Origin: Bacillota bacterium
GTDB taxonomy: Bacteria > Bacillota > Dehalobacteriia > UBA4068
Assembly (NCBI GenBank): GCA_009778255.1
Contig: WRKD01000126.1
Location: 1 to 7,861, forward strand
Length of the DNA stretch: 7,861 nucleotides
Direction of reading: 5' to 3'
In this document: positions 6,133 to 7,861 of the stretch, piece by piece
How the letters are laid out: each line of letters opens with the position of its first letter
How positions within the stretch are numbered: the stretch's first letter is position 1
Made by a program: the position numbers and the translations under genes
The notes under the pieces: generated by a model
The model's input: the letters and a program-made list of their open reading frames with translations, nothing else
Databases searched by the model: none
What the model was told of the DNA's origin: nothing

Positions 6133-6976
6133 TATACAAAATATCCTTAGAGAACGGGCCCATGCCTTGTTGGACGAAGGCAAAATCGCTTGCTTTATCG
6201 GCTGGGGAGCTACCCGCTTTAATGAACGTGCCATGCCTAAATTCATTTTTAAAGCGGAAGAATCTTCATCACTTGTCTATAATGAGCATTGCCTCAACAC
6301 CCTGGCTAAATATACTCTCGATTTTCAGTATGGCGCAGAAAAAGTGGGGCTTGCTACCCGTGGCTGTGAAGCCCGGGCTATCAACCGCTTAATAGCCGAC
6401 GGCAGGCTTTCCCGCGACAAGGTATATCTTTTAGGCATACCTTGCCAAGGCATGTTGGAACACGGCAAGCCGGCGGACAAATGTGTGTTTTGCCGTCACC
6501 GCAACCCGGTTGTCTATGATGAGTTGCTGGGAGAAAAAACTATAGAGCTGCAAAACCCACCCCGTTTCGAGTCGGTGTTGGAACTGGAAAATAAAAGTGA
6601 TACAGAGCGCTACGATTTTTGGCAAAAACAATTTGCCAAATGCATACGCTGTTATGCCTGCCGCAATGTTTGCCCGGCTTGCAATTGCCTGGAATGCTAT
6701 ACAGAACAATACCGCACCGGCTGGCAGGGTAAACAAGCCAATACCCTGGAAAACTCTGTATTCGGCTTTACCCGCGCCTATCATATAGGAGACCGTTGTA
6801 TCGAATGCGGAGAATGCGAGCGTATCTGCCCCATGGAAATACCATTAATGAAGGTTAACCGAAAATTGGTTAAAGATGTCGAAGAACTGTTCGGAGTAGA
6901 AGAATCCGGCCTTTCCGAAGACGAAATACATGCTTTGGGCAGCTATAACAAAGAAGATTTAGAAGAATTCATGTAA
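6125..6976 (+). CDS. FlxC-like iron-sulfur protein, FdhB-like N-terminal part plus two [4Fe-4S] motifs
   Basis: Probably an electron-transfer subunit of the NADH-oxidising Flx module; it has 283 residues. The N-terminal half resembles the beta subunits of F420-type hydrogenases and formate dehydrogenases. It has GWGATRFN at 26-33, TRGCEARAI (Cys81), LGIPCQGM (Cys107) and CVFCRHRNP (Cys120 and 123), which may bind a further cluster. The second half carries Cys173, 176, 179 and 183 (CIRCYACRNVCP), followed by a CNCLEC stretch (186-191), and then Cys225, 228, 231 and 235 (CIECGECERICP). No membrane helix or signal peptide is seen, so it should be cytoplasmic. The ATG lies 9 bases after AAGGAGG (6109-6115) and 8 bases inside flxD. 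The C-terminal tail is acidic. The family is recognised; the subunit letter is by position and memory of the Desulfovibrio cluster, so I leave the symbol empty. Confidence 0.8.
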   Translation: MTDIQNILRERAHALLDEGKIACFIGWGATRFNERAMPKFIFKAEESSSLVYNEHCLNTLAKYTLDFQYGAEKVGLATRGCEARAINRLIADGRLSRDKVYLLGIPCQGMLEHGKPADKCVFCRHRNPVVYDELLGEKTIELQNPPRFESVLELENKSDTERYDFWQKQFAKCIRCYACRNVCPACNCLECYTEQYRTGWQGKQANTLENSVFGFTRAYHIGDRCIECGECERICPMEIPLMKVNRKLVKDVEELFGVEESGLSEDEIHALGSYNKEDLEEFM

Positions 6977-6984
6977 GGGGGGAG
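6975..6984 (+). promoter_or_regulatory. G-rich ribosome binding site for the last gene
   Basis: AAGGGGGGAG overlaps the stop codon of the preceding gene and ends 4 bases before GTG 6989. It differs from the AAGGAGG form used by the other genes, and the effective spacing depends on which Gs pair with the ribosome. It supports the GTG as the start. Confidence 0.6.
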
Positions 6985-6988
6985 AGCG

Positions 6989-7861
6989 GTGGAATTAAAG
7001 AAGGAAAACTTACAAAATACATTAACTGCATTGGCGCGTTTAGGTAAAGTGCTATTACCCGGCATGGTGGATGGCGTAACAAAATTCATACCCTATACGC
7101 AAGGCAGAGAGTTCGATTTAGATATGGTGAACACCACTTTACCACCAAAAGATGTACTATTTCCGCAAACACAAAAAATGTATTGCTTCACCATGGGTCA
7201 AAACGCCTCTTTGGAAGAAGTAGCAGATGCGGATGAACAAATTCTCTTCGGCATACGCCCCTGCGATGTGCAATCTATAGCTTGTCTCGATAAAGTATTT
7301 ATGAGTGGCGAATATAGCGATTCTTTCTATGCCGCAAAACGCTCTAAGTTGATTATTATTGCCATTGCCTGCACCCAGGCTACTCCATATTGTTTTTGCC
7401 ACAGCATGGGCGTAGAACCAGATCATGCTCCCACAGCCGATATTCTGCTTCTACCTACAGTAGATGGATGGCATATAAGCTGCCAAAGTGAAAAAGGGCA
7501 GACAGTATTAACAGATATACAAAGTTTTACAGAAAACACTAACGGGCAAGCCCTACCCATAGCCAAGCCTCAGCTTAAGGCAGATATGTCAAAAGCTGCG
7601 GCAAAAATCTCGGACGTCTTTGAGCATCCTTTGTGGGATGAATTGTATCGCCCTTGCCTGGGTTGCGGAACCTGTACTTTCGCCTGTCCCACTTGCTATT
7701 GCTTTGAAATGGGCCCCGAGCTGCGCGGCAACTTAGGCACAGAAATGCGCTACTGGGATAGCTGCATGTTTTCTGAATACACCCGCATGGCCGGTGGGCA
7801 TAATCCACGCCCCAGCACAAAAGAAAGGTTGCGCAACCGCTACTTGCACAAACTAAGCTTC
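6989..7861 (+). CDS. AsrA / sulfhydrogenase beta-like iron-sulfur protein (FlxB-like), partial at right edge
   Basis: An iron-sulfur subunit of the family that includes anaerobic sulfite reductase subunit A, sulfhydrogenase beta and one of the FlxABCD proteins. It relays electrons between a flavin/NAD subunit and the rest of the complex. The frame from GTG 6989 stays open for 291 codons to the window end. Landmarks are FGIRPCDVQSI (87-97), ACTQATPYCFCHSMG (127-141; Cys128, 135 and 137), a first [4Fe-4S] motif at Cys223, 226, 229 and 233 followed by CYC, and the strongly conserved WDSCMFSEYTRMAGG near 256-270 with HNPRP after it. The expected second [4Fe-4S] motif and the C terminus, some 40 to 60 residues, lie outside. 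It starts 12 bases after the previous gene. Close AsrA-type proteins precede a flavin/NAD subunit gene, so flxA/asrB-like is expected next. Confidence 0.88.
   Translation, partial: MELKKENLQNTLTALARLGKVLLPGMVDGVTKFIPYTQGREFDLDMVNTTLPPKDVLFPQTQKMYCFTMGQNASLEEVADADEQILFGIRPCDVQSIACLDKVFMSGEYSDSFYAAKRSKLIIIAIACTQATPYCFCHSMGVEPDHAPTADILLLPTVDGWHISCQSEKGQTVLTDIQSFTENTNGQALPIAKPQLKADMSKAAAKISDVFEHPLWDELYRPCLGCGTCTFACPTCYCFEMGPELRGNLGTEMRYWDSCMFSEYTRMAGGHNPRPSTKERLRNRYLHKLSF

Noticed and set aside
6431..6784. Minus-strand 117-codon frame opposite the FlxC-like gene
   Set aside because: The plus strand carries precise cysteine motifs and a good ribosome binding site; the antisense frame has no family features.
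5689..7861. Hdr-MvhD-MetVF (methylene-THF reductase) arrangement of acetogens
   Set aside because: The genes after flxD are a two-cluster FdhB-like protein and an AsrA-like protein, not MetV or MetF.

Overview
The window reads as a piece of the chromosome of an anaerobic, low-to-mid GC Firmicute (Clostridia or Negativicutes type). The reasons are the near-perfect AAGGAGG-type ribosome binding sites in front of almost every gene, frequent GTG starts, a Firmicute-style short-Q-loop cytochrome bd oxidase, and a bacterial heterodisulfide-reductase-like gene cluster of the kind found in sulfate reducers, acetogens and fermenters. Genus cannot be read from the sequence. No RNA gene, mobile element, CRISPR array or terminator was recognised.

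Layout. (1) From the left edge to about 1636, on the minus strand, lies cydA followed by the start of cydB, encoding the quinol oxidase cytochrome bd. cydB runs off the left edge. (2) From 1637 to 2270 is an AT-rich divergent control region with no convincing protein gene. It holds a strong-looking promoter facing cydA (TTGCAA-17-TATAAT) whose -35 box sits in a 14-bp inverted repeat, and another facing the right-hand operon (TTTACA-17-TATACT). It also holds short direct repeats and an orphan Shine-Dalgarno sequence inside the long cyd leader. (3) From 2271 to the right edge, on the plus strand, is a tightly packed operon of six visible genes: hdrC, hdrB, hdrA, an mvhD/flpD-like gene (flxD), an FdhB-like two-cluster iron-sulfur gene (flxC-like) and an AsrA/sulfhydrogenase-beta-like gene (flxB-like). 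The last begins with GTG at 6989 and is still open at the edge. Neighbouring genes overlap by 4, 10 and 8 bases, abut exactly, or are 12 bases apart.

How the genes work together. HdrA is an FAD/Fe-S protein of the electron-bifurcating family. HdrC and HdrB would carry electrons to a disulfide-reducing site built on two CCG-type noncubane [4Fe-4S] clusters. FlxD would link HdrA to an electron-input module made of the FlxC-like and FlxB-like proteins plus a flavin/NAD-binding FlxA, which is predicted just beyond the window. By analogy with the described HdrABC-FlxABCD complex, the expected activity is NADH oxidation coupled to simultaneous reduction of ferredoxin and a thiol disulfide (or the reverse). 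The gene order hdrCBA-flxDCB is the mirror image of the flxABCD-hdrABC order known from Desulfovibrio. The divergent cyd operon supplies a high-affinity oxidase that would remove oxygen and protect such oxygen-sensitive iron-sulfur enzymes; that functional link is inference from position only. The disulfide substrate is not identifiable here.

The system belongs to a known family. The less ordinary points are the divergent pairing with cytochrome bd, the structure of the shared control region, an Asp at a normally Glu position in the CydA Q-loop, and the unknown disulfide partner.
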